Assembly: GCF_002343915.1 (NCBI RefSeq)
Contig: NZ_NETK01000001.1
Location: 6,090,001-6,154,000, forward strand
DNA length: 64,000 bases
Reading direction: 5' to 3'
Source of the DNA: Nannocystis exedens
GTDB taxonomy: Bacteria > Myxococcota_A > Polyangia > Nannocystales > Nannocystaceae
In this document: positions 37,132 through 47,000 of the stretch, in pieces
Position numbering within the stretch: position 1 is the first letter of the stretch
Layout of the letters: each line of letters starts with the position of its first letter
Notes under the pieces: generated by a model
Told to the model about the DNA's origin: nothing
The model's database searches: none
The model's input: the letters and a program-made list of their open reading frames with translations, nothing else
Translations under genes and position numbers: made by a program

Positions 37132-39228
37132 TCACCAGCTGATCGGCTCGAAGTCCTTCAGAAAGACGCCGCGCAGGAATTCGCCGTCGCGGAGGCCGCG
37201 GACGATCGGGTCACACACGCGGGTGGCGGCGTCGACGAGGTCGAGCGGGGGCATGAAGCCGCGCTCGCGCATGGCGTCGGCGATCGGGGCCGGGTTCTCG
37301 TTGGAGGCCCAGCCGGTGTCGACGCTGGTCATGTAGATCCGGTCGGTCGCGTAGTCGTCGGCGGCGGTGCGCGTCATCATGTTGAGCGCGGCCTTGGCCA
37401 TGTTGGTGTGCGGGTGAAACGGGGCCTTCCAGTCGCGGTCGAAGCGGCCCTCGGGGGCCGAGACGTTGATGATGAAGGCGGCCCCGGCGGCGCGGGCCAT
37501 GGTGCGGCGCAGGCGGGCGCCCAGGACGAACGGGGCGACGGCGTTGATCAGCTGGACCTCGACCATCTCGACGGTGCCGACCTCGTCGAGGCGGAGGCGC
37601 CAGCTGTTGCGCTCGCGCAGGTCGAGCGGCTGGCCGAAGCCGTCGTCGCTGCGCTGGGGGAACAGCGGGTGCTCGGCGAGCGAGATGTCCCCGGGGACAT
37701 GTGGATCGGCGAGCAGCGACTGCAGCGCGGGCGGCAGGGCGTCGGGGCGGGCCTCGTCGGCGAGCAGGGCGGCGTAGAACTCGGGCGGCCGGTGGACGGT
37801 CTGAGCCGCGTTGTTGACGAGGATGTCGAGGGCGGGCAGCTCGGCGTCGAGGCGGGCGGCGAAGGCCTCGACGCGGGGGATCTGCCGCAGATCGAGGGCG
37901 ACGATCTCGAGGCGCTCGCGGAAGTCGGCGAAGTCGGGCTCGGCGGCGAAGCGGCGGGCGGCGTCGCGGGCGAAGCGGGTGGTGACGATGACGCGCGCGC
38001 CCCAGCGCAGCAGTCGCAGGGCGACCTGATGGCCGATCTTGATCCGCCCGCCGGTGACGAGGGCGACGCGGCCGCGCAGGTCGACCTGATCGCCGCGGCG
38101 GGCGTAGCTGCGTTCGGCGCAGGCGGGGCACAGGCGGTCGTAGAAGAAGTGCAGGCGGGTGTAGGGCTGCTTGCACACGTAGCAGGGCCGGGCGGTGTGC
38201 AGCTCGTGGATGGTGGGCTCGGGGGGCTCGGGGGCGGGCGTTGCGACGCCGTGATGCCGGCGACGAATGGCGGCCTCTTCGATGCGCCGGCGATCTTCGG
38301 CCTGCTGGGCCTCGCGGCGTCGGCGATCGCGGCGACGCTCGCCGCGGGCTCGGCGGCGGTCGTCGCGATGAAAGCCGAACACGGCCCGGCGCAGCTCGAC
38401 GAGGCGGGGGTGGTCGCTGCGGAGGAGAGATGGCCGAAGGGACAGGTGGCCGAGGACGCGCAGGGCGGCGGCGAGGTCGGCGTCGGCGAGCGGCGGCGGG
38501 AGCTCGGGGGCGAGCGCGAGCGGCGGGAGGGCGCGGCGCAGGCGGGCGAGGTCGAGGGCGGGGCGGCGCGCGGGTTGCCGGTTGGCGTTGCCCGCGAGGC
38601 GGGCGACGAGGCTCGCGCGGAGGTGCGGGGGGAGGTCGCCGAGGTCGAAGACGCAGAGGTGCGGGTTGGCCCCGGCGGCGGCGACGAGCGCGCCGGGGTC
38701 GACCGAGCGCGGGAGCGCGAGGCGGTGCCATCGAACCCGCGCGAGCAGGCGGTACCACTCGGTGGTGGCCGGCGCGTCGAGCCGGACGGGGCCGTCGAGG
38801 CGGAGGTCGTCGAGGGCGGTGTTCTTGAAGACATGTCCGACGAGACATGTCGAGCGCGGGGTGAGGGCGGCGTGGCCGAGGTCGAGGCTGCGCAGCGAGG
38901 CGTGAGCGGCGAGCGCGGGCAAGATGTCGGAGAGCGCGGGCGGGCCGAGCGGGTTATGGCGCAGCGAGAGGTGCGACAGCCGCGGGTGGCGAGCGACGAG
39001 GGCGGCGAGGTCGAGCGCGGCGTCCGGGCCGAGGCCGCAGCCGCCGAGCCACAGGCCGCGCAGGCCCGGGAGGTCGAGCGCGGGCAGCAAGGCCGCGATG
39101 TCGAGGCCCTCGAGGTCGAGGTGCCCGCCGGGCAGGACGGCGCCATGGACCAGGCGCCGCGGACGCGCGAGCTCGCGGTCGCTGCAGAGGTCGGCGAGGA
39201 GGCTCGCGCGGTCGATCGGCGTGGCCAT
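37132..39228 (-). CDS. LRR - zinc ribbon - SDR chimera
   Basis: 698 residues. Leucine-rich repeats (about 40-230: LRGLWLGGCGLG, LSHLSLRHNPLG, LRSLDLGHAALT, LDDLRLDG) are followed by a basic linker (about 290-325). A zinc ribbon follows (CYVC at 349-352, CPAC at 367-370), then an SDR Rossmann domain (about 386-698: ALVTGGRIKIG, LDILVNNAAQT, FIINVSAPEGRF). The usual YxxxK is HTNMAK, so the catalytic Tyr appears replaced while Lys remains. LRRs on an SDR are unusual and suggest recognition coupled to an NAD(P)-binding output. It is divergent from the FtsH/MoxR operon, 123 bp away, and could be part of that system. Confidence 0.8.
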   Translation of the reverse strand: MATPIDRASLLADLCSDRELARPRRLVHGAVLPGGHLDLEGLDIAALLPALDLPGLRGLWLGGCGLGPDAALDLAALVARHPRLSHLSLRHNPLGPPALSDILPALAAHASLRSLDLGHAALTPRSTCLVGHVFKNTALDDLRLDGPVRLDAPATTEWYRLLARVRWHRLALPRSVDPGALVAAAGANPHLCVFDLGDLPPHLRASLVARLAGNANRQPARRPALDLARLRRALPPLALAPELPPPLADADLAAALRVLGHLSLRPSLLRSDHPRLVELRRAVFGFHRDDRRRARGERRRDRRRREAQQAEDRRRIEEAAIRRRHHGVATPAPEPPEPTIHELHTARPCYVCKQPYTRLHFFYDRLCPACAERSYARRGDQVDLRGRVALVTGGRIKIGHQVALRLLRWGARVIVTTRFARDAARRFAAEPDFADFRERLEIVALDLRQIPRVEAFAARLDAELPALDILVNNAAQTVHRPPEFYAALLADEARPDALPPALQSLLADPHVPGDISLAEHPLFPQRSDDGFGQPLDLRERNSWRLRLDEVGTVEMVEVQLINAVAPFVLGARLRRTMARAAGAAFIINVSAPEGRFDRDWKAPFHPHTNMAKAALNMMTRTAADDYATDRIYMTSVDTGWASNENPAPIADAMRERGFMPPLDLVDAATRVCDPIVRGLRDGEFLRGVFLKDFEPISW

Positions 39229-39351
39229 GAGCGGCGCGGCTGCGCGCGGCGGGGATGATACACCAAGGCGATCGCGCGCCGCCGAGGCCGTGGGCGAGGC
39301 GTCCGCGGGCGAGGGCTCGGGCCGGCGGTCGTGTTACGCTGCGGGGCCGAG

Positions 39352-39945
39352 ATGCCGGACGGGGCGACGATCGAGGTGGCGATGATCGTGCCGCGGACCG
39401 AGGCGGAGGGGCCGGGGGTGCGCTACGCGGTGTGGGTGCAAGGGTGCCCGCTGCGCTGCGCGGGCTGCTGCAACCCGGAGATGCTCGCGTTCGGCGGCGA
39501 GGGGATGACGCGCCGAGGCGCGGCGGACCTGGTCGAAGAGGCATGTGCGTCGGGGGCCGAGGGGGTCTCGCTGCTCGGCGGCGAGCCGTTCGCGCAGGCG
39601 GAGGCGCTGGCGCCGCTGGCCGAGGGGGTGCGGGCGCGCGGGCTGTCGGTGATGATCTTCTCGGGCTACACGCTGGCCGAGCTGCAGGCGCAGGGGCCGG
39701 CCGCGGCGCGGCTGCTGGCGGCGACCGACCTGCTGGTCGACGGGCGCTTCGAGGCGAGGCTGCGTTCGCAGAGGCGGCGCTTCATCGGCTCCGACAATCA
39801 GGTGCTGCACTTCTTGACGGAGCGCTATTCGCCGGACGACCCGAAGCTGCAGGGCGGCAACACGGTGGAGCTGCGGATCCGCGGCGGCGAGATCACGCTC
39901 AACGGCTGGCCCCTGCTCGGGCCGCGCACGCGGGTGGCGCGATGA
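39352..39945 (+). CDS. Radical-SAM-type 4Fe-4S activase
   Basis: 197 residues, short like NrdG- or QueE-type activases. The Fe-S motif is QGCPLRCAGCCNPE (CxxxCxxC) and the SAM-binding GGEP motif is LLGGEPFAQ. It may be a 4Fe-4S single-cluster protein that modifies another component of the operon, but a substrate is not evident. The ATG at 39352 gives the family-like start; a TTACGCT lies 11 nt upstream. First gene of the eight-gene operon; its stop overlaps the next start (ATGA). Confidence 0.8.
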   Translation: MPDGATIEVAMIVPRTEAEGPGVRYAVWVQGCPLRCAGCCNPEMLAFGGEGMTRRGAADLVEEACASGAEGVSLLGGEPFAQAEALAPLAEGVRARGLSVMIFSGYTLAELQAQGPAAARLLAATDLLVDGRFEARLRSQRRRFIGSDNQVLHFLTERYSPDDPKLQGGNTVELRIRGGEITLNGWPLLGPRTRVAR

Positions 39946-41048
39946 GCCTGGCCGTCAGCGTCGACGAGGGGCACGCGCTCGAGGTGCTCGACATGCTGAT
40001 CCGCGGCCGATCGGTGCGGATCGTGCCGACCGAGCCGGTGTCGCAGCCGCGGCCGGAGCTGATCGAGGTGGCGGGGCGTCGGATCGCGGTGACCTGCCTG
40101 CGCGTGCTGGTCGAGTCGGGCCGGCGCGAGCGCGTGGTGCTGCGCCGCGGTCGTCGCGTGCGCGGACGGATCTGGGACGCGGCCCGCAGCGAGGGCTTTC
40201 GCCTGCGCTTCACCGAGGCGACCTACGAGCTGTGGGTGCAGGCGACGCAGCGGCTGGCGGAGATCGCCCGGCCCACCGAGGTGGTGGAGGGCGAGGGCAG
40301 CTCACGCAAGGCGCGGCGGCAGATCCGTCGCATCATCAAGATCGCGGGGACCGACACCGGCGACTGGCTGGTGTACGCGCTGGCGGTGCGGCACCTCGCG
40401 CGCATGAACATGCCGCGGGAGATCCGCGAAGACCTCGGCCGGCGGCTGTGCCTCGGCTCGCCGCTGGCGACGCTGTTCGCGCTCGAGGACTGGTCGCGCC
40501 AGGTCGACGGCGAGGAGTCGTCGGGCAAGCTCGAGCTGCTGCTGGGCGGGCCGCAGGTGGTGCTGCTCGAGTGCCTCGACGAGGTGCTGGCGGAGCAGTG
40601 GGCGGAGCAGATCGGCCGGTGCATGCGCTGGTCGCCGGGCGAGGAGCGGGCGGAGCGGCTGCTGGCGGCGGCGCGCGTGCTCGAACAATTCATCGACGCG
40701 ATCGACTTCCGGGCCCGGCTCGATCTGGCGCGGCCGCTGTGTCGCGCGCTGGCGCGCCTGATGACGGGCGAGTGGGCCGATCCGCCGGCGGTGGTGTCGG
40801 CGGGGCTCGTGGCCGATTCGGGGCTGACGCTGCGCTCGCAGCAGGACGCGCTGCGGCGGGCGCTGGCGCGGATCGTGGGGCTGGGCGAGCGGCTGGCAGG
40901 GCTGCGCGAGGCGATGACGCGCCACGCGTTCGGCGACCGCCGCTACGAGGAATCGCAGGTGTACCTCGAGCTGTTCGACACGGTGCTGCGGCCCCACCTC
41001 GCGCGCCTCGACGCGCTGGCGCGGGCGCTGACGGGGCGGCTGGGGTGA
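39942..41048 (+). CDS. Ternary-system unknown protein A
   Basis: 368 residues, no signal peptide or membrane segment. The first 110 residues are beta-rich and basic (RELIEVAGRRIAVTCLRVLVE-like, RRGRRVRGRIWDAARSEGFR); the rest is alpha-helical (LRSQQDALRRALARIVGLGERLAGL). No family recognised by eye. It overlaps the activase stop by 4 bp and precedes the other unknown by 87 bp. I infer it is one of the accessory domains that recur with FtsH-MoxR systems. Confidence 0.75.
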   Translation: MSLAVSVDEGHALEVLDMLIRGRSVRIVPTEPVSQPRPELIEVAGRRIAVTCLRVLVESGRRERVVLRRGRRVRGRIWDAARSEGFRLRFTEATYELWVQATQRLAEIARPTEVVEGEGSSRKARRQIRRIIKIAGTDTGDWLVYALAVRHLARMNMPREIREDLGRRLCLGSPLATLFALEDWSRQVDGEESSGKLELLLGGPQVVLLECLDEVLAEQWAEQIGRCMRWSPGEERAERLLAAARVLEQFIDAIDFRARLDLARPLCRALARLMTGEWADPPAVVSAGLVADSGLTLRSQQDALRRALARIVGLGERLAGLREAMTRHAFGDRRYEESQVYLELFDTVLRPHLARLDALARALTGRLG

Positions 41049-41123
41049 GCGGCGGCGGGGGAGGCTCCGACGCACAGGCGGACGTGCGGCGGTCGGGCCT
41101 CGCCAGGGCGCGCGCGGGTCGGT

Positions 41124-41129
41124 TAGGAT
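41124..41129 (+). promoter_or_regulatory. -10-like TAGGAT 6 nt from GTG start
   Basis: TAGGAT-GAGCGC-GTG, in the only sizeable gap (87 bp) of the operon, so a secondary leaderless promoter is possible. The purine-rich AGGATGAG could equally serve as a weak Shine-Dalgarno. Confidence 0.3.
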
Positions 41130-41135
41130 GAGCGC

Positions 41136-41687
41136 GTGAGCCGAGGGTACCGCATTCGCATCAGCGATCCGAACTGGCGACCGGTCACGTATCACGACGC
41201 GGCGAAGCAGGTCGCGTCGACCGACGCGATCGAGATGGACGTCGGGATGCTCGAGATCCTGCCGGAGGGGGCGATGACGGCGCTGCTGCGCGAGGAGCTG
41301 GCGGCGAGCGGCTGGTCCAAGGGACAGGACGGGGGGATGTCGCGCACGTTCGGCGAGGTCGCGGTGACGCTGTCGCCCGACGGCCGGACGGTGACGGTGC
41401 GCGCGGCGGCGTCGAAGCAGGTGACGACGCGGGCGACGAGCCAGGAGCAGGCGAACTCGCGGCTGGAGGAGGCCGGCAAGCGGGCGGAGCGCGACCTGGC
41501 GCAGGAGGTGGCGCGGCGGCTCGGCGCGCACGAGGGCGAGATCCGCGGCGAGCTGCAGGCGGCGCTGCAGAAGGTGTACGCGGAGGCGCTGCGGCAGAAG
41601 GCGGCGTCGATGGGCCAGATCGAGAGCGTCCACGAGGGCCGCGGGGCCGACGGCGAGCTCGAGCTGACGATCAAGGTGCGGGTCTAG
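41136..41687 (+). CDS. Ternary-system unknown protein B (DUF1257-like features)
   Basis: 183 residues. The N-terminal half is an alpha/beta domain (LREELAASGWSKGQ, GEVAVTLSPDGRTVTVRAA). The C-terminal half has a long helix (ATSQEQANSRLEEAGKRAER onward) and ends in the strand GELELTIKVRV. The overall plan resembles DUF1257-type proteins that accompany FtsH-like ATPases. GTG start; one base separates its stop from the next gene's GTG. It probably binds the FtsH-like protein encoded next. Confidence 0.72.
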   Translation: MSRGYRIRISDPNWRPVTYHDAAKQVASTDAIEMDVGMLEILPEGAMTALLREELAASGWSKGQDGGMSRTFGEVAVTLSPDGRTVTVRAAASKQVTTRATSQEQANSRLEEAGKRAERDLAQEVARRLGAHEGEIRGELQAALQKVYAEALRQKAASMGQIESVHEGRGADGELELTIKVRV

Positions 41688-41688
41688 C

Positions 41689-43803
41689 GTGCGACGCACG
41701 GTGCCGATCGAGACCCTGCCGGGCGAGGTGCGGGTCGAGGACGCGGTCGAGATGGCCTGCGCGCAGGACGTGACGTTCATCGAGGAGCGGCTGCGCCGCG
41801 GGATGAGCGTGCTGGTCGAGTGCGACAAGGAGCTGGCGCTGCACGTGTACCTGGCCGTGCGCGCGCGCCTGCGCCGCGGGACCGGCAATGGGCGCGGGCC
41901 GCAGATCGTGATCGTCGACGGTCGCCCGCGCGAGGGCGAGGAGAGCCGCGGCAACCTGGCGTCGATGCTGACGCAGCTGACGACGGCGATCCGCGGCAGC
42001 GTCGAGCGCACGATCATCGTCTTGCTGCACCTCGACGTGCTGACGACGACGCACACGAGCCTGACGATGGAGGCGCGCGAGGCGATCCCGCTGCTCTACG
42101 AGAACCCGGAGGCGGTGCTGCTCGGCTTCCGCGACCCGAGCTTCCCGCTGCCGAAGGTGATCGAGGGGGTGTTCGCGGTCCGCCGCGAGATCGTCGGGGT
42201 GCCGCGCGAGTCGCTGGCGAAGATCGTGACGCAGCGCGAGGCGAAGGCGATCGACGCCGACCACTTCGATCCGTTCGCGCTCTATAAATACGTGTCGGGG
42301 CTCAACCCGGTGCGGCTGCGGCGATTGATGCAGGCGGTCGGGCTGCGCCGCGAGGCGATGCCGGGGCGCTCGCAGGCGGCCCAGGTGTACCGCGAGCTGC
42401 GCCGGCAGACGGTCAGCGAAGACGTCGAGCTGCCCAACGTCGACCTCGAGCGCGACATCGGCGGTTACCCCGAGGTGAAGCTGCGGCTGCGCGAGGAATT
42501 GCTCGACCTGCTGCGGCGCAAGGACAGCCTCGGCAGCGAGAGCGAGATCCAGGCGCTCGAGGGGCTGCTGCCGCGCGGGATCATCTTCCACGGGCCGCCC
42601 GGCACCGGCAAGACGTACTTCGCCAAGGCGATGGCGACGGCGATGGACGCGACGGTCATCATCGTGTCGGGGCCGGAGCTGAAGTCGAAGTGGGTCGGCG
42701 AGAGCGAGGAGAACCTGCGCCGGGTGTTCCGCCAGGCCCGCCGCAGCGCGCCGGCCGTGGTGGTGTTCGACGAGATCGACGCGTTCGCCCACGCGCGCGG
42801 GACGTACGAGGGCTCGGGGGTCGAGCACTCGATGGTGAATCAATTGCTGACCGAGATGGACGGGTTCCGCGGCAGCGAGAGCGTGTTCGTGGTCGGGACG
42901 ACGAATTTCCTCGAAAGCCTCGACGGGGCGCTGCTGCGGCCGGGGCGGTTCGAGTTCTTGATCGAGATCCCGGCGCCGGGGGTGCAGGACCGGCGCGAGA
43001 TCGTGGAGATCTACGACCGCAAGCTCGAGCTCGGGCTGTCGCGTGAATTGCAAGAGCACCTGGTGCGGCGCACGGAGGGGCTGGCGGAGCGGGCGCGCGG
43101 GCTGCCGTTCACGGGCGACCACATCTACGCGGTGTGTCGCGCGCTGAAGCGGCAGGCGATCCGCACCGGCGAGAAGAATTTCACGCCGGAGGACATCGAT
43201 CGCGCGCTGCAGCGGAAGACGCGGGCGGCGGTGGTGCTGAGCCCGGCGGAGGAGCGGGTGGTGGCGTTCCACGAGGCCGGGCACGCGCTGCTGGCGATGC
43301 TGGTCGAGCACGCGACGCCGCCGGAGCGGATCTCGATCGCCGCCGACATGGAAGGGGCGCTCGGCTACGTGCTGCGGGCGGCGCGGGCCAAGCCGTACGC
43401 GATCACGGCGGCGGACATGCGCGCCGACATCTGCGTCGGGCTCGGGGGGATGTGCGCGGAGCGGCTGGTGTTCGGCGAGGTGTCGATCGGGGCGCACACC
43501 GACCTGCAGCAGGTCAACCGGATCGCGCGGGCGATGGTCGAGGAGTACGGGATGGGCGCGAGCACGGGGGTACTGGTGCGCCTCGACGACGCGCCGCGCC
43601 ACGGGACGCCGATGTCGGAGCGCCGCCGCGAACGCGTCGACGCCGAGGTGACGGAGATCCTCGAGAAGGAGCTGGCGCGGGCGCAGGCGTTGCTGTCCGG
43701 CCACCGCGCGATGCTCGAGGCGCTGGCGGAGACGCTGCTGTCGCGCAAGGTGCTCGACCGCGCCGAGCTGAGCGCGCTGACGAAGGGAGAGAGCGATGGC
43801 TGA
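41689..43803 (+). CDS. Soluble FtsH-like AAA+/M41 metalloprotease
   Basis: 704 residues with no transmembrane segment, unlike housekeeping FtsH. Residues 1-240 look like a degenerate AAA-type domain without Walker A (IVIVDGRPREGEESRG, TIIVLLHLDVLTT). The active AAA+ domain has GPPGTGKT (302-309), DEID (361-364) and arginine-finger region RPGR (417-420). The M41 peptidase has HEAGH (528-532) and a likely third zinc ligand Asp 605 in HTDLQQ. It would degrade or remodel proteins using ATP. Its soluble form and its operon partners point to a dedicated conflict or quality-control system. GTG start, one base after the previous stop. Confidence 0.95.
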   Translation: MRRTVPIETLPGEVRVEDAVEMACAQDVTFIEERLRRGMSVLVECDKELALHVYLAVRARLRRGTGNGRGPQIVIVDGRPREGEESRGNLASMLTQLTTAIRGSVERTIIVLLHLDVLTTTHTSLTMEAREAIPLLYENPEAVLLGFRDPSFPLPKVIEGVFAVRREIVGVPRESLAKIVTQREAKAIDADHFDPFALYKYVSGLNPVRLRRLMQAVGLRREAMPGRSQAAQVYRELRRQTVSEDVELPNVDLERDIGGYPEVKLRLREELLDLLRRKDSLGSESEIQALEGLLPRGIIFHGPPGTGKTYFAKAMATAMDATVIIVSGPELKSKWVGESEENLRRVFRQARRSAPAVVVFDEIDAFAHARGTYEGSGVEHSMVNQLLTEMDGFRGSESVFVVGTTNFLESLDGALLRPGRFEFLIEIPAPGVQDRREIVEIYDRKLELGLSRELQEHLVRRTEGLAERARGLPFTGDHIYAVCRALKRQAIRTGEKNFTPEDIDRALQRKTRAAVVLSPAEERVVAFHEAGHALLAMLVEHATPPERISIAADMEGALGYVLRAARAKPYAITAADMRADICVGLGGMCAERLVFGEVSIGAHTDLQQVNRIARAMVEEYGMGASTGVLVRLDDAPRHGTPMSERRRERVDAEVTEILEKELARAQALLSGHRAMLEALAETLLSRKVLDRAELSALTKGESDG

Positions 43804-44059
43804 GGTGACGATCCGTCTGCGCCACAACCCGCGCACGGGCGAGCGCGAGGTGGTGATCCACTACGAGTCCGACAGCGACGCGCTGCCGCACGAGCACGAG
43901 CGCGACCACCGGGCGCTGGCGGAGCGGCTGATCGGCCGGCCGCTCGAGCAGGTGCTCGGCGGGATGACGGTCGACCGGGTGGTGGTCGAGAAGGCGCCGA
44001 AGGCCGGCGCGGCGGCCCGCGAGGAGGCCGCGCGCGAGAAGGCCGGGGTGCGCGGCTGA
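43796..44059 (+). CDS. Small ternary-system partner protein
   Basis: 87 residues, starting inside the end of the FtsH-like gene (8-bp overlap). MAEVTIRLRHNPRTGEREVVIHYES forms a strand-turn-strand. EHERDHRALAERLIGRPLEQ follows, and then a charged Ala-rich tail (AAAREEAAREKAG). Possibly a small adaptor or tag-like partner of the protease; no family recognised. Confidence 0.75.
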   Translation: MAEVTIRLRHNPRTGEREVVIHYESDSDALPHEHERDHRALAERLIGRPLEQVLGGMTVDRVVVEKAPKAGAAAREEAAREKAGVRG

Positions 44060-44084
44060 AGGCCTCCGGAGAGCGAGCGCGACG

Positions 44085-47000
44085 GTGCGGTTCTGCCTGC
44101 TGCTGACGGGGACGGCGAGCGACGGCGCGGCGCTGACGGTGCTGGCCGAGGCGGCGCCGTTCCTAACTGAAAGGACATGGTCGGTGATGCTCGACATGTC
44201 GGGGCCGGGCAGCGCGCTGGCCTGCGAGGCGCTCGATGCTGTCCTCGCGGACAGGTTGTTGCCGCGCGGGCTGCCGCTGGCGACGGCGATCGAGCAGGAC
44301 GAGACGCTGGTGCTGACGCCGCTGCGCGGCGGGCCGCCGGCGCGCTGGGACCTGTGGAAGGAGCGCAGCGCGCCGCGCCTGGTGGAGGCGCTGCGGCTGC
44401 GGCGGGTGCCGGGCGAGCCGCTGGTCGACGAGGCGTTGTTCGTGATGCGCGCGGACTCGGAGGCGCCGCGGCTGCTGATCGAGCGGCTGCTCTTGCTCGG
44501 GCGCTCGGACGCGCAGGTGGTGAGCTTCGTCGACGAGGCGGCGGGCAGCTTCGCGGTGAAGGTCAAGGCGCCGCCGATCTACCTGATGATGGCGGCGCGC
44601 GACGGCGGCGGCGAGGTCGCGGTGTACGGCCGCCACGGCGCGAGCTCGCTGTGGGTCGCCTGGTCCTTCGAACATCCGGCGGCGGGGGCGGCGGCGGCCT
44701 CGCTGGCGCGGGTGAATCAGGCGGCGCTGGTCGACCGCGACGGGCAGTGGGTGCGCACGCCGGCGGAGTGGCGGGCGCGGGCGATCCTCGACGCGGCGGC
44801 GCCGGAGCTCGAGGCGCCGCGGGTGGCGATGCGCTCGGTGGCGTCGGAGGTGCGGTTCCGGGTGCCGATCCGCCTGGCCCCGGCGGCGCTGACCGACCCG
44901 GACCTGTGGCTGCTGACGCCGGAGCAATTGCTCGAGCTCGAGCCGCTGATCGAGGTGAGCACGGCCGACGAGCTGTCGCGCCTGACGGTGGCGCGGCTGA
45001 CGGGCGCGGACGGGACGGTCTATCTGCTGCGCGAGCGGGTGCGGCCGGGGGCGGCGCGCATGGCGGGACGGGTGAGCGACACGCTCGGGGTGCCGGGTTA
45101 TTCGCAGGTGGCGGGGGCCGACAACCTGTACGTGCCGACCGGCCGGCGATTGATGCCGGTGCTGCGGCGCGACGATCTGCGGGCGCTGCTCGGGCTCGAG
45201 CGGGCGCACACGGTGGTGATCACGGAGGACCACGACGGGCCGCGGGTGGTGACGATCGTCGAGGTCGACGAGCAGCCGCTGCAGCGGTGGATCGACTACG
45301 TGGCGACCGACCGCCGGCTCGAGCTCGACAAGCTGCTCGAGCGCAGCGTGTTCGAGTTCCCGGAGGTGACGATCGAGTGGCCGAAGGAGGCGCGGCAGCC
45401 GGCGCCGAAGAGGCCGCAGACGCGCGAGGGGCCGGTCAAGCGGGCGCCGCCGCCGAAGCCGGTGGTGGTCGAGGAGCCGGCGAGCGCGATCGACGTCGAC
45501 GCGGCGGCGCACCTGCGGGCGCTGCGAGAGCAGGTGCGCGCGCTCGAGCGGCGGGTGGTCGCCGGCGGCTGCGAAGAGCCCGAGGTGTGGCAGGAGCTGG
45601 GGGAGATCAAGGCGGCGCTCGGCGACGGCGACGAGGCGGCCGATTGCTTCGAGATGGCGCTGCTGCACGGCGGGCCGCCCTACGACGCGAAGCTGGCGGC
45701 GCGCTTGCTGAGCGCGACGCGCGGGAGTGATTCGGACGACGCATTGATGGAGTGGGTGGTGGCCGACCGGCGGACGCCGGCGGACGCGAGCCGCCTGGGG
45801 GCGTCGCTCGTGGCCCGGGTGGCGACGCAGCGGCCGCCCGCGGACGAACTGATGCAGCTGGCGCTGCCGATCTTCGCCGACCCGCGGCTGCCGGTGTCGC
45901 GCCGGCTGGCGTGGGCGGTGCTGGCAGGCTGGCACCGCCACGCGCGCGACCGCCTCGGCATCACCCGGGCGAAGGAGGCGATCCTCGGCGGGATCAACGA
46001 GCGCGGGCTGAGTGAACTGCACGACCTGCCGCGCTTCGTGCGGCACGCGCTGGCGCGCGAGGGCGACGATCACAGCGACGAGTCGGTCGAGGCCCGCGCC
46101 GACCGCCTGCAGCAGGGGCAGCTCGTCGCGCTCGAGGCGATGTGGCACGAGGCGGCCCACGCGGGGCTGCCCGAGATGGACGCGCCGACGGCGTTCATGC
46201 GCCTGATCTTCGCCGTCGGGTTCGCGCGGCTCGGGGCGCGCGGGCTGGCGCAGGAATTGATCGCGCCGGTCGAGCTCGAGATCGATGTGCACGAGGTCCC
46301 CAACCGCGCGCTGTTCCGCCTGTACATGGCGCGCCTGGCCCACGAGAGCTCGGGCGGCAGCCCGGAGGTGTGGGCGGCCGAGGTGGCGCGCACGGTCGAG
46401 AGCGTCCGCGACCCGCGGATGCAGCAGGCGGTGACGTGGCTGCAGAAGCGGTCGATGTGGCTGCGCACGACGTACGAGGAGGAGTCGGCGGCCCGGACGA
46501 CGCGCTTCAAGCTGCCGGCCGGCGTGGACGTGAGCGGCCTGGCGGACGTGGTGGCGCGCGAGGTGTCGGTCGGGACGCGGTCGTACGATTATTTGATCGC
46601 GGAGGCGGTGGACGTGTGCGTGCGCCGGGCGCTGGCCAGCGGCAGCGACGCGGTGGTGGCGGAGGTGCTGGCGAGCGCGGAGCCGGGCCTCGGCAACATC
46701 CAGATCTTGAGCCACCGCGCGGAGGCGGTGGCGGCGTGCATCCACGGGGCGGCGAGCCTCGGCGACGACGCGATGCTCGGGCGCCTGCTCGAGACGCTGG
46801 TGAACATCGCCCGCAGCGAGAAGCTGGGGTCGGCGCGCGAGCTGGTGCGGGCGACCCAGCGCGGGCTGGCGGCGCTGCGCCGGTTCGGCGGGCTCGAGCC
46901 GGCGCGCGCGCTGCTCGAGGCGCTGGCGCGGGTGCACGCGTACACGTCGAGCGACCAGATCGCGCTGTCGGCGACGGTGGCGACCGGGTTCGTGCAGATC

